Shown one piece after another: positions 1-12,100 of a stretch of 64,000 bases of DNA. The notes beneath the pieces are model-generated. The model was not told the origin of the DNA. It saw only the letters and a list, made by a program, of their open reading frames with translations, and did not search any database. Within the stretch, counting starts at the first letter, position 1; the number at the start of each line of letters is the position of its first letter. The position numbers and the translations under genes are program-made. Source of the DNA: Acanthaster planci (lineage: Eukaryota; Echinodermata; Asteroidea; Valvatida; Acanthasteridae); assembly GCF_001949145.1 (NCBI RefSeq), contig NW_019091362.1, forward strand, positions 2,848,482 to 2,912,481, read 5' to 3'.

Positions 1-2361
1 GCTTACTGTTTGGAAATGGCAGCTTTGGAACAAATACACCATGCACATGTGTGTGTGTCAATTCACAAGTCACATTTGTTCTCTAAAGAAAATAAAAATA
101 ACGCGGTGTGACGTAGCAGATGTACGTTCATAGCAAACAAAAATCTTTTTCAAAACAAAAATGACTCTGGTGTTCACAAAATAATGTTGGAAGGCGGAGA
201 TGAAAAATTCTTCACTTCAACATCCTTGCACACTGTGCAGTTGATGGTGGTAAGTGATGGCGCCACCATGAGGCCAGCTGCAAATGCTGCTGCAGATGGG
301 GAAAACATCACGGGCACCTATGAAAGCACTGAAGCCCCTCTTGGAGCAAGAAGATACTGAAGATGCAGCCCCAAAATGTGAAGGTCTCACAGTCTACATC
401 TACGCATACATTTACACGCACAAAGGCCTATTACTAAAAATTGGACACAACTGTCTTCTAGCCATTAACCTGACGAGTTTGCTTTCCAGCTAATTCAAAT
501 GGAGCACAGAACACACTTACATTGTCCGGATTTTCTTTTATATCACATTAAATAACTTCAGCAAGTACCACTGACAATACCCAACCACGGTGACGACAAT
601 GTCACGCTTGGTTAGTTGACACATGGACATCTCCACAAATTAGAACGATTGCCTTTGTGAGCTCTTGACAACGTCCTGAAAGGGCAGAACGAGACTATGC
701 TTTCTTTTCATCACGAAGGCTCATGTGAATCCCAGTCCATGCATGATGAGCAAATATTTTTTTTTTGGTTGAACGCACTGTCTGCGGCGTCCTTGCACTG
801 TTCAGGCAAACATTTGGCAAGCCAGCCCGGAGCTGCTCGGGAGTCACTCTTGGTTCACGGCACACGCCTGCACTTGTAGCTTTACACCGTCCAACACGGT
901 CTCCTGCTTCCTGTGCTGGACAGGCCATGTAATGCAGATCCGTTTGTTCAATGGGCTTGCAGACGGCCTGACAATACTGTGTCAACCTTGTCAGATGTGG
1001 AAGCCCCCCGATTCACTGAGGCAGATGCGATGCCTCGCCTGCTTAGATCAAGTTATCACCACCCTGGTCAGACTGAAAGAAGGAAACGCTGAAAAATTCC
1101 ATTCTACACGGGTTGAAAGAATGAAACAAAGTCAAAAAAGAATAGAGAAAGGTATTTCTTGTCTCTCTGAAATGGTGGAAAATGACTCACAGGATGGATC
1201 AAGAAATTAAGAATAGATTTTGATAGATTTACTGAAATTGTCTGTACATGTTCATCATGTGAGGCTTATAAGCAAATGTGACAGATGAGAAAATGAAAGT
1301 TGCAAAAGAGAAAGAATGGCACAGAGAAGTAAATGATGCAACAGGGGTTTTCATGGTAACACTGTCCATTGAACATGCACAATTTAGGCAAATTTATTGG
1401 ATTACACTCTTGCTTTTCGTGCTCTAAACCCTCCTGTTGAAGGAGTCTCCATTCAGTGTCGGTGTTTATGATGGAATCAAAACAAGGGGGAAACTTCACT
1501 TCAACAATCATGGGATGACAACGCAGTAACTGGAATCGGAAGGGGGGAAAATGTCTGGGACTGTAGAATGGAAATCTTTCGTCCATCCTTCAAAAATCTG
1601 TCAGGGGTTTAATACATCCTCCAACTGAGTTCAGTCAGGCAATTTTGACCGGCCACAGACAGGGCGGAATGATTTAGAGGCAAAGGGTGTGAATGTACAG
1701 CCAAAAGACTTGATCATCGTCATCAGCAGGAATTCAGGACAATTGGGTCGCAATGGTGAAAAGCGTCGCTTTCCAAAGCAACAGAATTACCCTGAAAACC
1801 CTGGGCTTTGGCACAGGACAAGCACGGCAGCGACGACGGACGGAAAGGCAGACAAACAAGAGACAGGCAGTTCGAGATTGATTCGGGAGGAAAAAAATAT
1901 GGAAGAAGGGGGAAAGGAATTAAACAAAAAAAATCTAGGCAACTGGAACTCGGAGTAGATAGAAACTGGGACACGACCCAGAATAAAAAATAGGGAGGAA
2001 TTGATGATGCTTTGGATGTGAGGAAAGAGGGGAGATCTAGCACGAGTATCTAGACTTGTTTTTCTTTGGTTGAGTTTCTGGAAAAAGTGCACCGGTGCAA
2101 TATGCAGCAAGAGCAATTGGGCAATGAAAAAGAAGTCAAAATACTGCAGCATTAAAAAAAATCTAATTTCCAAAAAAGCTCCCCCCCTTTTTGGAAATGA
2201 AAGTGATTTGATTCTTTGTTTTAGGGGAGGAAAGTTACAACTGGTCACATCAACCCAGCTACCACCTGCACTGTACCACAGCCTATCCATCAGAGGTATT
2301 TTTTGGGCCTAGTTTGACAAGTTTAGCTGAACCTCATATGATGATCTAAGAAGATCTGGAA
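1..2361. other. Non-coding region, window start
   Basis: I see no convincing gene here. Overlapping open frames on both strands between about 1.7 and 2.3 kb come from purine-rich, low-complexity DNA and look fortuitous. One point to note is a very pyrimidine-rich minus-strand acceptor ending at 1068 (CTTCTTTCAG). It opens a phase-0 frame of only nine codons before TAA at about 1040, so it could be the 3' terminal exon of a minus-strand gene, but this is weak. Confidence 0.5.
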
Positions 2362-2434
2362 ATCAGGTTGGCACACTGGTACTTCCCAAACCTTCATCCT
2401 CTATGATCAGGGGTCAAATCCCACCCAGGCCGAG
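2362..2434 (+). repeat. tRNA-derived SINE-like fragment
   Basis: The segment carries an A-box-like motif TGGCACACTGG (2369-2379) and, 42 bases later, a B-box-like motif GGGTCAAATCC (2411-2421). This is the spacing and order of an RNA polymerase III internal promoter. It is followed directly by an (AT)n tail, as in short tRNA-derived SINEs. No cloverleaf with a closing acceptor stem is evident, so I do not call a tRNA gene. Partly similar words (CATCCTCTATGATC) recur at 19405, and a looser version occurs near 35000, which fits a dispersed family. Confidence 0.45.
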
Positions 2435-2465
2435 ATATATATATATATATATATACATATATAGA
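2435..2465. repeat. (AT)n microsatellite
   Basis: About ten uninterrupted AT units, then ATACATATATAG. It abuts the SINE-like fragment and may be its tail. Confidence 0.9.
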
Positions 2466-2632
2466 TTAGGTTGAGTGATATCAACTGTTCTTCCTCCTTT
2501 GTCTATAACTGAGTTCAGATTTGAAAATGTTCACATATTTCTTCATAGTTCAGTACCTCTGATCCGATTTCCTCAAGCCAACAAATCACAACAATCAAGC
2601 AGATCAAAAGTTTGATGCTTGACCCAACTCAC

Positions 2633-2665
2633 GTGTAGGAAGGGTGTTCTCCTCAATCCAATCCC
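2633..2665 (-). CDS. Possible 33-bp minus-strand microexon
   Basis: On the minus strand a T-rich acceptor (TTCTATTTATTAG) precedes a 33-bp segment that ends at a donor reading CTACAC|GTGAGTTGGG. In phase 1 it reads GDWIEENTLPT and keeps phase 1 at its end, which would be compatible with the phase-1 exons at 48857-49201 and 21459-21509. Phase 0 is also open, so the reading frame gives little evidence. Microexons of this size can be matched by chance in 64 kb. Confidence 0.2.
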
Positions 2666-5600
2666 CTAATAAATAGAACCCAAGACCAAAAAACCCCCCC
2701 AAAACTTCATACTCAGTTCTTGAACAGGTTCAATGGGACCCCAGGGGCTTTCTGCTCAATGCTCTGTCCCAACTCTTAAACATGTACATCAACACCTAGT
2801 CCTACATATCAAGGGAAAGGTTCATAGGGCACCAGAGGTCCTTTAAATGATTTTTTTTCTTCATCCAAAAAAATTTGTACTTGGTATGGCACATAGGAGT
2901 ACAGATCAGACTACAGGTAGATCCAACAGAAAAGAAGCCAACAAAAGACTTCCTTTCTGAAAATCACGTTAACCTCATGGCTAAGTTCCAGTTTCTTCGT
3001 AATTAATCATCTTTTTTCATGCAAACATCGCACAGTTGTCTGCTGTGTCCACTGCATGCCACAAGACCTATGCCACAGAATTTCCTGCACTTGGTATTAT
3101 TGCTGTGGCTAATCTCCTCACTCCATAAGAAAAGGTTTTTTTTTAATTTGCTCGCCACAAGCATAGTACGGTGAACTATTGTGAAGCATTGCAGAATGCA
3201 AAGTGGGCAGAATTCTCTCAGATAAGTAAATTATGCAGTAATTTTGTTTTCATCAACAATCTAGCAACATCATTAAGAATGTCATCGCTGCATCTGAAAT
3301 ATATAAAAACCTGAACCAAAAACATAGTACACACTGGGAAGAAAAAGGAAAAAAAAATTGACTTTGTTAGATTTCTACAATAAAACACTGGTTCTCTTCC
3401 AAAATTGTGACAGGTTCATTCACAGGGTCCGGGCCTAGACCAGCAGAGAATTCCCCCTTTTACAGTCTCTCCAATCCAGGGCAGAGACTAACAAAAGAGT
3501 TCAGCGTACTTCTTTCATGGCTGAGGTAAAAAAAAAAATGTCTGTGGAGTGAGCATGTAGCCACAGGGCTCCCTAATACCCGTGTCTAGATTTTTTCCTT
3601 CTCTTCTGCTGTCCCCTTAGGCTGTGATTATACAGGTCACTTCCAAAGCACTGTACCCTCAATCTGGGTGAATGTGCAGCCAGTCTGTTGAACAGTCACA
3701 AGCATACTTGTTTTCTCCCTTCTCTTTTTAGTACCCGCTGCTGATTTTTTTTTCCGGTCTAAAAGCTCTAGCCAATAACGTTGGGCTTAGATGGCTGTTT
3801 CTGTGTTTTTACATTAAATGTGCCATTCTTTCATTTGATGTGCTCTGAACATGTTTTGCAACGGTGAAGTTTTGCTACCTTTTTTGGCCAAGTGCTGGGC
3901 ATGTTCCTTTTTTCCCCTCCTGCTGTACACAGGACGGCATTTGGAGCTGAAATCTGCATTGCAGAAATGGTTATGTTTGATTCCTTTCATGAAAAAAAAA
4001 AAGTAAACCTGTGTTGCAGTGGAAATTGCAAAGATTTGGGAATTTTTTTTTCATAGGTACTAAGACTGAGAAATCAACGTAACATTGTGGAGCCAGGGGA
4101 GGGAAAGTAAAATGGCATCCGTAAAACACTGCAGCTCTTCTGGGTATAAAAGGGCATAACTTCCTTCTCAAATGGCTATCAAGTCAAGGCGGAGGTGCAA
4201 TCTGAGGGAAATTCACAAACCTCCAAAGTCCACTCTAATGTTTCCCGACATCCAGAAAAAGCCTGAGAAATCGCCCCCTTCATTTTCATCTTTGTTTTTG
4301 ATTAACAACACTGATTTTGTTGAGAAACATTTCTTGTTTTTTTCCAGCAACTGTCATAGTTCTTTACAGACCATTGACTGTAATATCAGTTATGTGTACA
4401 TGTAGCACATATATACATGTATGTATGGGTTGATCTGTTGAGGCAGGTGTAATAAATCATTAGTTGAAAGAGCCAGATGTACAAGTAGTCAGGCTACATC
4501 AGCAATCAGAGAAAACAATCTTTATGCTCTTCTTCAGAGAATGAAAACAATTTGACATCCTTTTGGAGTGATGTGTATAAACATTTTTGAAAACACTTTG
4601 AATTTTTTTTAACATTTAACATTGTGTATGTTTATTAAACAACAGAGGGCACAGCTGCTGTGATGTCATTCAGGGAAGACGCTTCAAGTTTATATGTGAT
4701 CAAACTGGGATCCCCAAATCCTCTCACCGATAACGTTTCTCAGAAAGGGTCACTCACCGGCTTACTGTCATACACTTTACACAACAATCAATCATCAAAG
4801 AAATTCCAGCAGTTTTTTGCAAAGAAATAAATGCAGTATTGAGACTTTCTTCCCCGAGATAACATCGCAGTTTTGCTCATGCATGTGGAACCCTGCATCA
4901 GCATCAAATAAAAACGGCATCAAAGTACCTTTTAAAATAGGAAAGCGAAAATATGAAAGAGGGGTAATTTGAACCAACGAGGTGCATTTCCAAGGGTTGC
5001 ACTACGACGAAACGTGCACTGTATGGACCTTTAAACAACAGACGTGAGTGGCGACAAGCAAGCATGCTGCAGAGTACAATCACTCGCTAAGAACAGAACA
5101 AAAGCCAGTTTCCCTCCAGCATTTGCAAGATGCATAAAATCGTGGCGTGCGCTGATATGAAAAGTGAATGGCACTGATCCACTGATTACAAGGGAAGTAT
5201 AACAGTAATGGAGAATCACAGATGAGTGTGTTCGCAATTGTGAGGCGGACGGCAGAATTGCATAAATGTTTTAAAAATGAAAAGGGAAGGTAGGCGTGCA
5301 TAAGTGAGGAGTGTCGCATTCATGGAACTGTCTGTTCTTTTTTTCTTCCTGTTCCGAATGTGATCAATTATTGAAATCAACCGACAATCCTCTCTTGATT
5401 AATTGAAGCCGCCAAGGCTACAAAGAGTTCATTTTAACGCCAGCAACTTGTCTCCAAAGTGCAGGCAACCCACGCTCAGAGCAGGATCCACCAGAACCAG
5501 ATGCACACATCTTCTCTCTCTCCTGTTCAATTATTATTATTTTTTTTTTGGTTGTGGCGCGCATAATCGTGCATGTGACAACTCTGGGCCATCAGGTTTG

Positions 5601-6467
5601 GTTTTTGTACTCCAAAAATTCCCTTGGGCTGCCCCAATACAATACGTGGTACCAAACTTACAAAAAAAAAAAAGCAGGCTGATGTTTCGGACTTTTCAAA
5701 CAGGCCACCAGACATGGACAATGTCGTAATGTGTACCCAAGCAAAAAGAAAACGCCAGATGCACCAAGAGCACAGCTGACATAATTTTTCGGGGGGGGGG
5801 GAAGGAAGAATACAGATTGAAGCTATTGAGAAGCAGAGTGCTGTCGTCTCACAGTTGTGTGGGGCATGACTGTTCATTATTCATGGGGGTATGCAATTGT
5901 CCATTAATCAAATCTTGGATATTCCAGCAACACAGCCTTTAAGCCATCGCTTTTCATTTCACCAAACAGAGAGATGAATCACACATTTTGATTGTTGTAT
6001 CAACAGTAAGGCATTTAAAACAGCGGTGTTTGTCAAAAAAAAGGGAAGGGAGGAATCATTGGGGTCTCTGTACTTTGGAACGAGGTTTAATAACGATCTG
6101 TGAAATTTGACAGCTTGACAGAGCAGCAATGATGCTTGTCCAATGTCCACATCAAATCTCTCCCCACCTCTAACACAGTTGCATCTCAGTGAGACGGGTC
6201 TCACCAAGCTCATAGCAAGATAGATTCCTCCCTTGCATTATAAATGAACGGCCGAGTGTTCGAGTTGGAAATCTTTCTGTTTAGCAAATACTCTGATTCT
6301 GCCCACAAGCCAAAAACAAGAAATGAAAGAAAATGCAACATGGCAAGATCCCTGTAGGGGAATCGTGTAGGGGTCCTATAGGGGTTCTCCTGCCAAGGAG
6401 AACTCTGGCCGTCTGCACTCCCATATACAAGTCTGCTTCTGGAATGGGCCAAGTCAATCAGTCCTGG
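2666..6467. other. Non-coding, no gene seen
   Basis: AT-rich DNA with short homopolymers. A good TATA-box word (TATAAAAGGG, 4145-4154) occurs on the + strand, but no associated coding exon was found. A G10 tract occurs near 5791-5800. The short open frames here lack domain features and coherent splice sites. Confidence 0.5.
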
Positions 6468-6609
6468 CTATCTGTACAAATACTGAGGGTTATTTACAAG
6501 GGAAAGGTTTCTCCAACTCAGACCCTGGGGACCGTCTGCCTCTTTCTCCTGAAGTTCAAGGCTAACAAGCCACCATTTGCCAGACTGTAATCCGTGCTCT
6601 GTTTCAACC
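6468..6609 (-). CDS. Possible 3' terminal exon, minus strand
   Basis: A very strong minus-strand acceptor (TCTTCCTTCCCCTTCTTCAG) sits immediately before 6609. The frame that continues from it stays open for 46 codons, reading VETEHGLQSGKWWLV early on and ending QYLYR before TAG at 6468. The entry phase is 2, which does not match the other minus-strand exon candidates, and no nearby polyadenylation signal is obvious. The opposite strand is also open across this slightly GC-richer stretch. I do not recognise the peptide. Confidence 0.25.
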
Positions 6610-7820
6610 CTGAAGAAGGGGAAGGAAGACTGAAAAATGCGCTGTTTGATGGCAACAAAGCGAGCTTGGAGTTGTTTAAACATGCAGTGCACTTCAATTA
6701 CCATGTATCTGTCATTCTATATAGCGAACTATCACAATAATAAACAATTTTAATTACACACTTTTTTTGTTCATTATTTTGTGAAAAGCAACAGACGAAG
6801 GGGCACAGAACAGAAAAAGGATTGTGGAACACATTGTACATTAGTGTAAGTCTTCAGTTCAATATCAAGTTGCCACATTAAAAATCTCAAGAAAACCAAA
6901 ACGTAATAGAAACAGATCTCAGTGAAAGCTGTCAACCTTCACGCATGACGGTATTGAATGGACACTGGTTTTGCGACTCCCTATGATCGGGTGCGGAAGA
7001 AAAACCCACACGCACTGTGGCAATGCACTAACATTGGTCTAAAGAGGGCGCCGCTGATACACAAGCCACCGAGATTCGCCACACAGCATGCATCAGAGAT
7101 TGATCCTGAGTGGTAGCTTCACAACGTTTAGGATAAACTTGAAATTAATTTTGTAACTCAAGATTTAATAAAAACAAAAACAGTTTTAACAAATACATTT
7201 CAGAAACCATAAATGGAATGCAACGGCAAAACATCACAGAAAAAGTGAACCATAGTACCACAAGAGGGTGCACTTCAGTTAGACAAGAGAGGGCGTAATT
7301 CAACATGGCAACAAAACGTTCGGAGGTAAATTTCGCTATACTGAATGACCGCTGTACCGAACATTTCGCGTGGACCCCATTGTGTTCGTTATCGCAGTGT
7401 TCCACCGTATATATGTATATTGTACATGTACATACGCCTACAATGTATGTGTTCATATAGTTATATGACACTTCCATCACTCTAGCGAAGTGTTTAAATA
7501 GCAATCTTTTGTACACGGCACAAAAAAGGAAACCGAGATCCCTGTTGTTGGTTTCCTGAGGTGACTGAATAACTGTTGGCAGACATGACAGGCACTGTAA
7601 AACAAATCCGTTCTGGCAAAATCTGCACCAATCCAACATTCTGACACTGTGCCTTTCCAGTACTGATACTTCCCTGAGCAACATTTAACATCTACACTAC
7701 ATCAAGGGATTTCTTATTCATGAAATCACTTCCTACTCATGGGTGGCAAAGCCAAAGTATATAAGTAAGCCAAAGTACTGCTAGCAAGATTATTCGGCTA
7801 AGGGAATTCTAAGATAAAAC
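6610..7820. other. Non-coding, no gene seen
   Basis: AT-rich sequence with scattered TACATGTA words (about 7425-7440). The 179-codon minus-strand frame at 7145-7684 is rich in Cys, Phe and Tyr, runs through TACATGTA simple sequence and shows no protein-like pattern. I treat it as fortuitous. Confidence 0.5.
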
Positions 7821-7890
7821 CAGAGGTTGGAGTTGAACCCTCCACCTTCCGACATCGAAGTACATGTACAGATGCTCTGTGGACATGGAA
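7821..7890 (-). repeat. tRNA-related (SINE-like) fragment
   Basis: The minus strand contains a perfect B-box-type word GGGTTCAACTCC (plus coordinates 7829-7840). Upstream on that strand lies a D-arm-like remnant ACAGAGCATCTG (about 7869-7880), and a TACATGTA insertion sits where the anticodon arm would be. The layout suggests a decayed tRNA or the head of a tRNA-derived SINE. The A-box half is poor and the acceptor stem does not close, so a functional tRNA is unlikely. Confidence 0.4.
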
Positions 7891-8739
7891 TGTCCCCACA
7901 AACACAAGACACCTGCTACTCTGGGCTTTTAATAGTGCAACACATGTTGAACTTGGCACCTAAAGAAAGTACTCTGTACAGACAATACATTGGTTTATCT
8001 GGAAAAGGGAAAAAAAAAAAGGACAAAGGACAGCCTGCGAAGGCTTCCACACAACTGGATACCGGACTTCAACCCACTGTCAAGCCGACAAGCAATCCTG
8101 ACAAATGACTCCAGGAAGTTAGTATGCTCTGACGCACTGACAGCAACTGTTCCGGTATCTCAGTAATAGTAAGTGATCCTTACGTGTACCACTGATCAGC
8201 CAAAGTTCGTGGAAAGCCGGAAAATTGCCAATAAGTTTAATGACATGGAGATGGGGGGGGGAGTAAAGTGCTGTTATGCTGCAATCGTAAGTAGTTGTTC
8301 TTCTGTCAAATGATAACTTCATCAACTGTCACAAATCAGGAAGAATTTTTCAACGGTGAGAGATATTGCACTGTTCATTCCATAGGTTGAGGCACTACAT
8401 TACTGGTGCAGGTTAAAAGTGCAATTTAGTGGAAATGAGACCAAGGATTAATCACAGTTTTTCTTAAAAGAAAAATGAGGATTCTATTACATCACATGAT
8501 AAATGAGATGGAATCAGGAGTGAGCATTATGCAAAAGCAAGGCATGACATACGGCCAACCTCATGCAATATTAAACCAGGCAAAATCCCTAATGCGACGG
8601 AAAACAAAGGGAGACTATGACTTAAAAATATCTAATGAGTTAGATCCCCTCATGAGGACCAGAAAATGGACAGCCACTGAAAGCCGACAAGAAAATGAAG
8701 AGACCTCGGAAAAGTGTGGAAATTCCTTATAACACCCCT

Positions 8740-9140
8740 CTTATGAACTTTCTCACTCTGTACTTTTATCCTTGGCGTCAACAGAAATTAGCAGTGATTC
8801 CCATCCCCTGGCTCCAGCTTTCAGCTTTTTACAATCAAATTGCCCATGGCGTAATACCGCGCCATTGGAGTTCTGCCATCCAAAGTTCTTTTTTCCCCTC
8901 GTTCATAGGTGGGTAGTGAAGAGGAAGGTAGGTTGAGAGCATCCACAAGATTTCCGCACCCTTTTTTCCAACTCAAAAGCCACACAGAGCCATGTCCAAA
9001 CTGCCGGATGTAGCAAGTGACGGGCACAGCCATACCCGGCTCTCTCCTTGTCAGTTTCGCTTTATTACCTGGCTATAAAAGGCCGAGGGACAATGGCCGC
9101 CTGTTCGCTGGCCCTGACACACGCTCGTTACGGCCTCTGA
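8740..9140. promoter_or_regulatory. Candidate regulatory island with TATA box
   Basis: This stretch has a more balanced, less repetitive composition than its surroundings. It includes a homeodomain-like ACAATCAAAT word and a consensus TATA box, TATAAAAGG (9074-9082). A 15-codon ATG frame starts at 9093, too close to the TATA box to be its natural product. A conserved enhancer or an unannotated promoter are both possible. The call rests on composition and motifs only. Confidence 0.25.
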
Positions 9141-12100
9141 TCTTTTTGTTTCCCCCCCCCATGAAAGCACAGAAATCTTACACTACCATCATTTCTCACT
9201 GCTGCCTGGACTCTTTATTATCAAAGACAATTAACTTTGGATCAGTGATACAAAGATTGCTTTAATTCACAGAGGAAGGGGAGAAGCAAAGGAAAGCCCT
9301 TCATCATGCATGATTCCATTATAAGCCCTTGCCCACCGTGCCATGGATAACATTAAGAGCACCCATTTCTAATGTATTTGAGTTTACCTACTTTAAGTTA
9401 TGTCGTTTGATACTGGTAACATTGATTTCCGGGGGGGGGGGTAATGCCTCGTATGAGGTTAGTATCATTTCTGACCCAATAACACAATGAAAAAATAAAC
9501 TTTTTACCAGATTATCCCAGACATAACAATATATGCAACTGTTACTATGGTGTTGAATGTATTATTCTTACACTTCCTCCGTCAGTTCACAGTAACTGAA
9601 ACAAAACACTAACTTGTTGGTAGACAGCAGTTGTAATGTTTCTGTTTCCTTTCTATGGCCACTGTCCTTTTGACTACATCACACAGGTGTGATTTTTACC
9701 ATCCCCCCCCAATGGTGCTATCAAAATGCACCGTGATGAAGTAAGCAATGTCTGTGTTTTGTTCTTGCTCTTCAGATTTCTGGTCTGATCCTGCGTTTTT
9801 TAAAATTTCTTTTGAAGACAAATTAAATCTATCCCTGCAACTTCTCAGCTCTGACAGCGGATGCTGTCTGTCAGGAAAGTAATTCCCTCCATGCCCCCCA
9901 GTGTTTGCCGGCCCTGCCGACAAAAACATCCCCCTCCGAATCCGAAGAAGGGGACAGGAAAAAAAGTAGGGTTTTCGGCAGTATCGATACCAGTTTATGC
10001 CCTGGAGGGAAGCTACATGTAGGTTGAGGCTGGGACAGCGTACCTTGAAGGTCAGTTACGAACTGGGAGGTGGAAATCCACGTATACATCAATTACAATG
10101 GCCTCCAGCTGTTTTGTTTTCACAAATACTGTTTTAAAATCATTCTCCCCCCCCCAAAAAAAAAAAATTGAAAGTCTCTCTCAAATTCTTGCATATTTGA
10201 TCTGACACCTGACTTTAAAAAAGTCTTCCGAGAATAACTACTGTAAGAAAGCAGCAATCTTTCATGATTAAAAAAGGGGCATTTTTAAAGAATTGAAATT
10301 TTAAATAATTTTATAAATTTTTAATGAGTTCAAACCATTTACATTTTATATTTCTGCAGAACAGTTTGATAAATACAAGCGATCTCCGTGTTTAATCCTT
10401 CACATGTATATGGTTCAATATTGAATCTTCACAGATGCTCACTGTTTGATTAATCACTGAATGTTAAAGACAACTACGTGTGTGTGTGCATGTACCTCTT
10501 CAGTGATCAACAAGTGGAACTGATGAAAAAAAAAAGTTTTGATGGAATACGAATGTGAACAAATACAGGGAAACCACTCTTTTCGTTTTTAATCACAATT
10601 CTCTCTGGTTTACACCTGTTACAGATGAGACTTTGAGATTTCCTCCTACACAAAAAAGAAAGGGACAGTTCTGTTTTTGTTATTTGGACTGCATTAATCC
10701 TGCCTAAAAAATTGTCCACCATGGGAAAAAAAAAGCAGCACTCCAAGCACTAATCAAAACCTATGAATTGGTCCCGTAAAATTTCCCTTTCAAAAAAAAA
10801 AAAAAAAAAAACTATTGGCACAGTCAACATGAATACCCACAGGAGAACTCCAGGGCTGAAAACTCAACAGACTAGCGGGATAACGCAAAAGAATCAGTGC
10901 TGTTTTCATTCGGGGACTGCTGGCTCTCGCCGCACAAAGCCTTGTCTGGCCATTCACTAAGCCAGCTAACCTACTAACACACTAGCCAGATCGACCACCC
11001 TAGACAAACATCACCGTGGCACGCTGAAGGAGATGAGGGGGAAAAGAGAAAGAAAGTCCAGGGGAAAGAAAGACCAAGAAAGGGACCAAAAAAAAAAAAA
11101 ATAGACCTGCGCCTCAGGCAGCCTGCCAACAACATCCAACAGACTCATTTGCATATCACCAGGGGGTCAGGGGTCAAATTCTACACAAGGCGTGGGGGTC
11201 GCCGGTGGGTCACTTCTGACGTAGGCCTATACACACGATACAGACAAGTTGGTATTGAGGCTAAGGTAGAGAATGTGGTTCTATAGGTAGACATTCAACA
11301 AGCCCACTGCTGTCGCGTTGCAGGGTGGATAGCCGTGAGGTCAAACTACTGTGGTACACCCAATAGCAGAGATTGAATTTTCCAGAATGAAAGGGGGGGG
11401 GATTACAGTGGGTGTTTGATGCACTCGACAAGTACACTGGGCATTCCAAAGCAAATGTTGGCTTGGGATGACCCTGTACTCTACATAACCTAATGGACAT
11501 TACCTGATGGCTCAGTTTTCCATTTGACAAAAGAAGAGGCTGATAATTCAAATTAATATGATATTCTACTCGATGTAATTCTTTCAATCTAACTATGGGA
11601 AAATATAGTCAACACATGACTTGCTGATATCTCTACATTTCAGTTTCTCATTTCAGGCTTCTGGGACACTGCACACAAACTTACTTAACAAACTACTTCT
11701 TTGACTTCTTTTATTGGGAAGGGAGGCCTTGTGGTGTCCTTGTATCTTCCAACTTCTTGAGTTACCTCTCCAAAACCAGTGTGTCCTCTTACTACTCAAA
11801 CCACCCTAGTTTAGTCTGGTGCTTTCACTAGAGTGCACTGTTGTGATCCACAGCATTTAAACCAAACAGTCAGAGTATAAGGTCGGGCGTGGGACCACAG
11901 ACATCAACAGCATCCCCAATGGAAGTCTTAGATTTACCGAGTCTCGGCGGGCCAGGCCGCAATCCCTCCAGAGAGCCGACCCTTCCTAGAACTAGGTCAA
12001 TTGTGAAAGGAAAGGGCTGTAAATTTGCTTTCCCTAGTTAATCGCTAGGGCCAATTTCACAATTTACTGTCCCAACCAGTGAGTTGGTGAACAGAATCCA

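Noticed and set aside
1787-2290. 167-codon minus-strand frame
   Set aside because: The complement of a purine-rich low-complexity tract gives a Phe/Leu/Ser-rich pseudo-protein; the plus strand is also open.
7145-7684. 179-codon minus-strand frame
   Set aside because: No domain; includes Thr-Cys repeats generated by ACATGT units.
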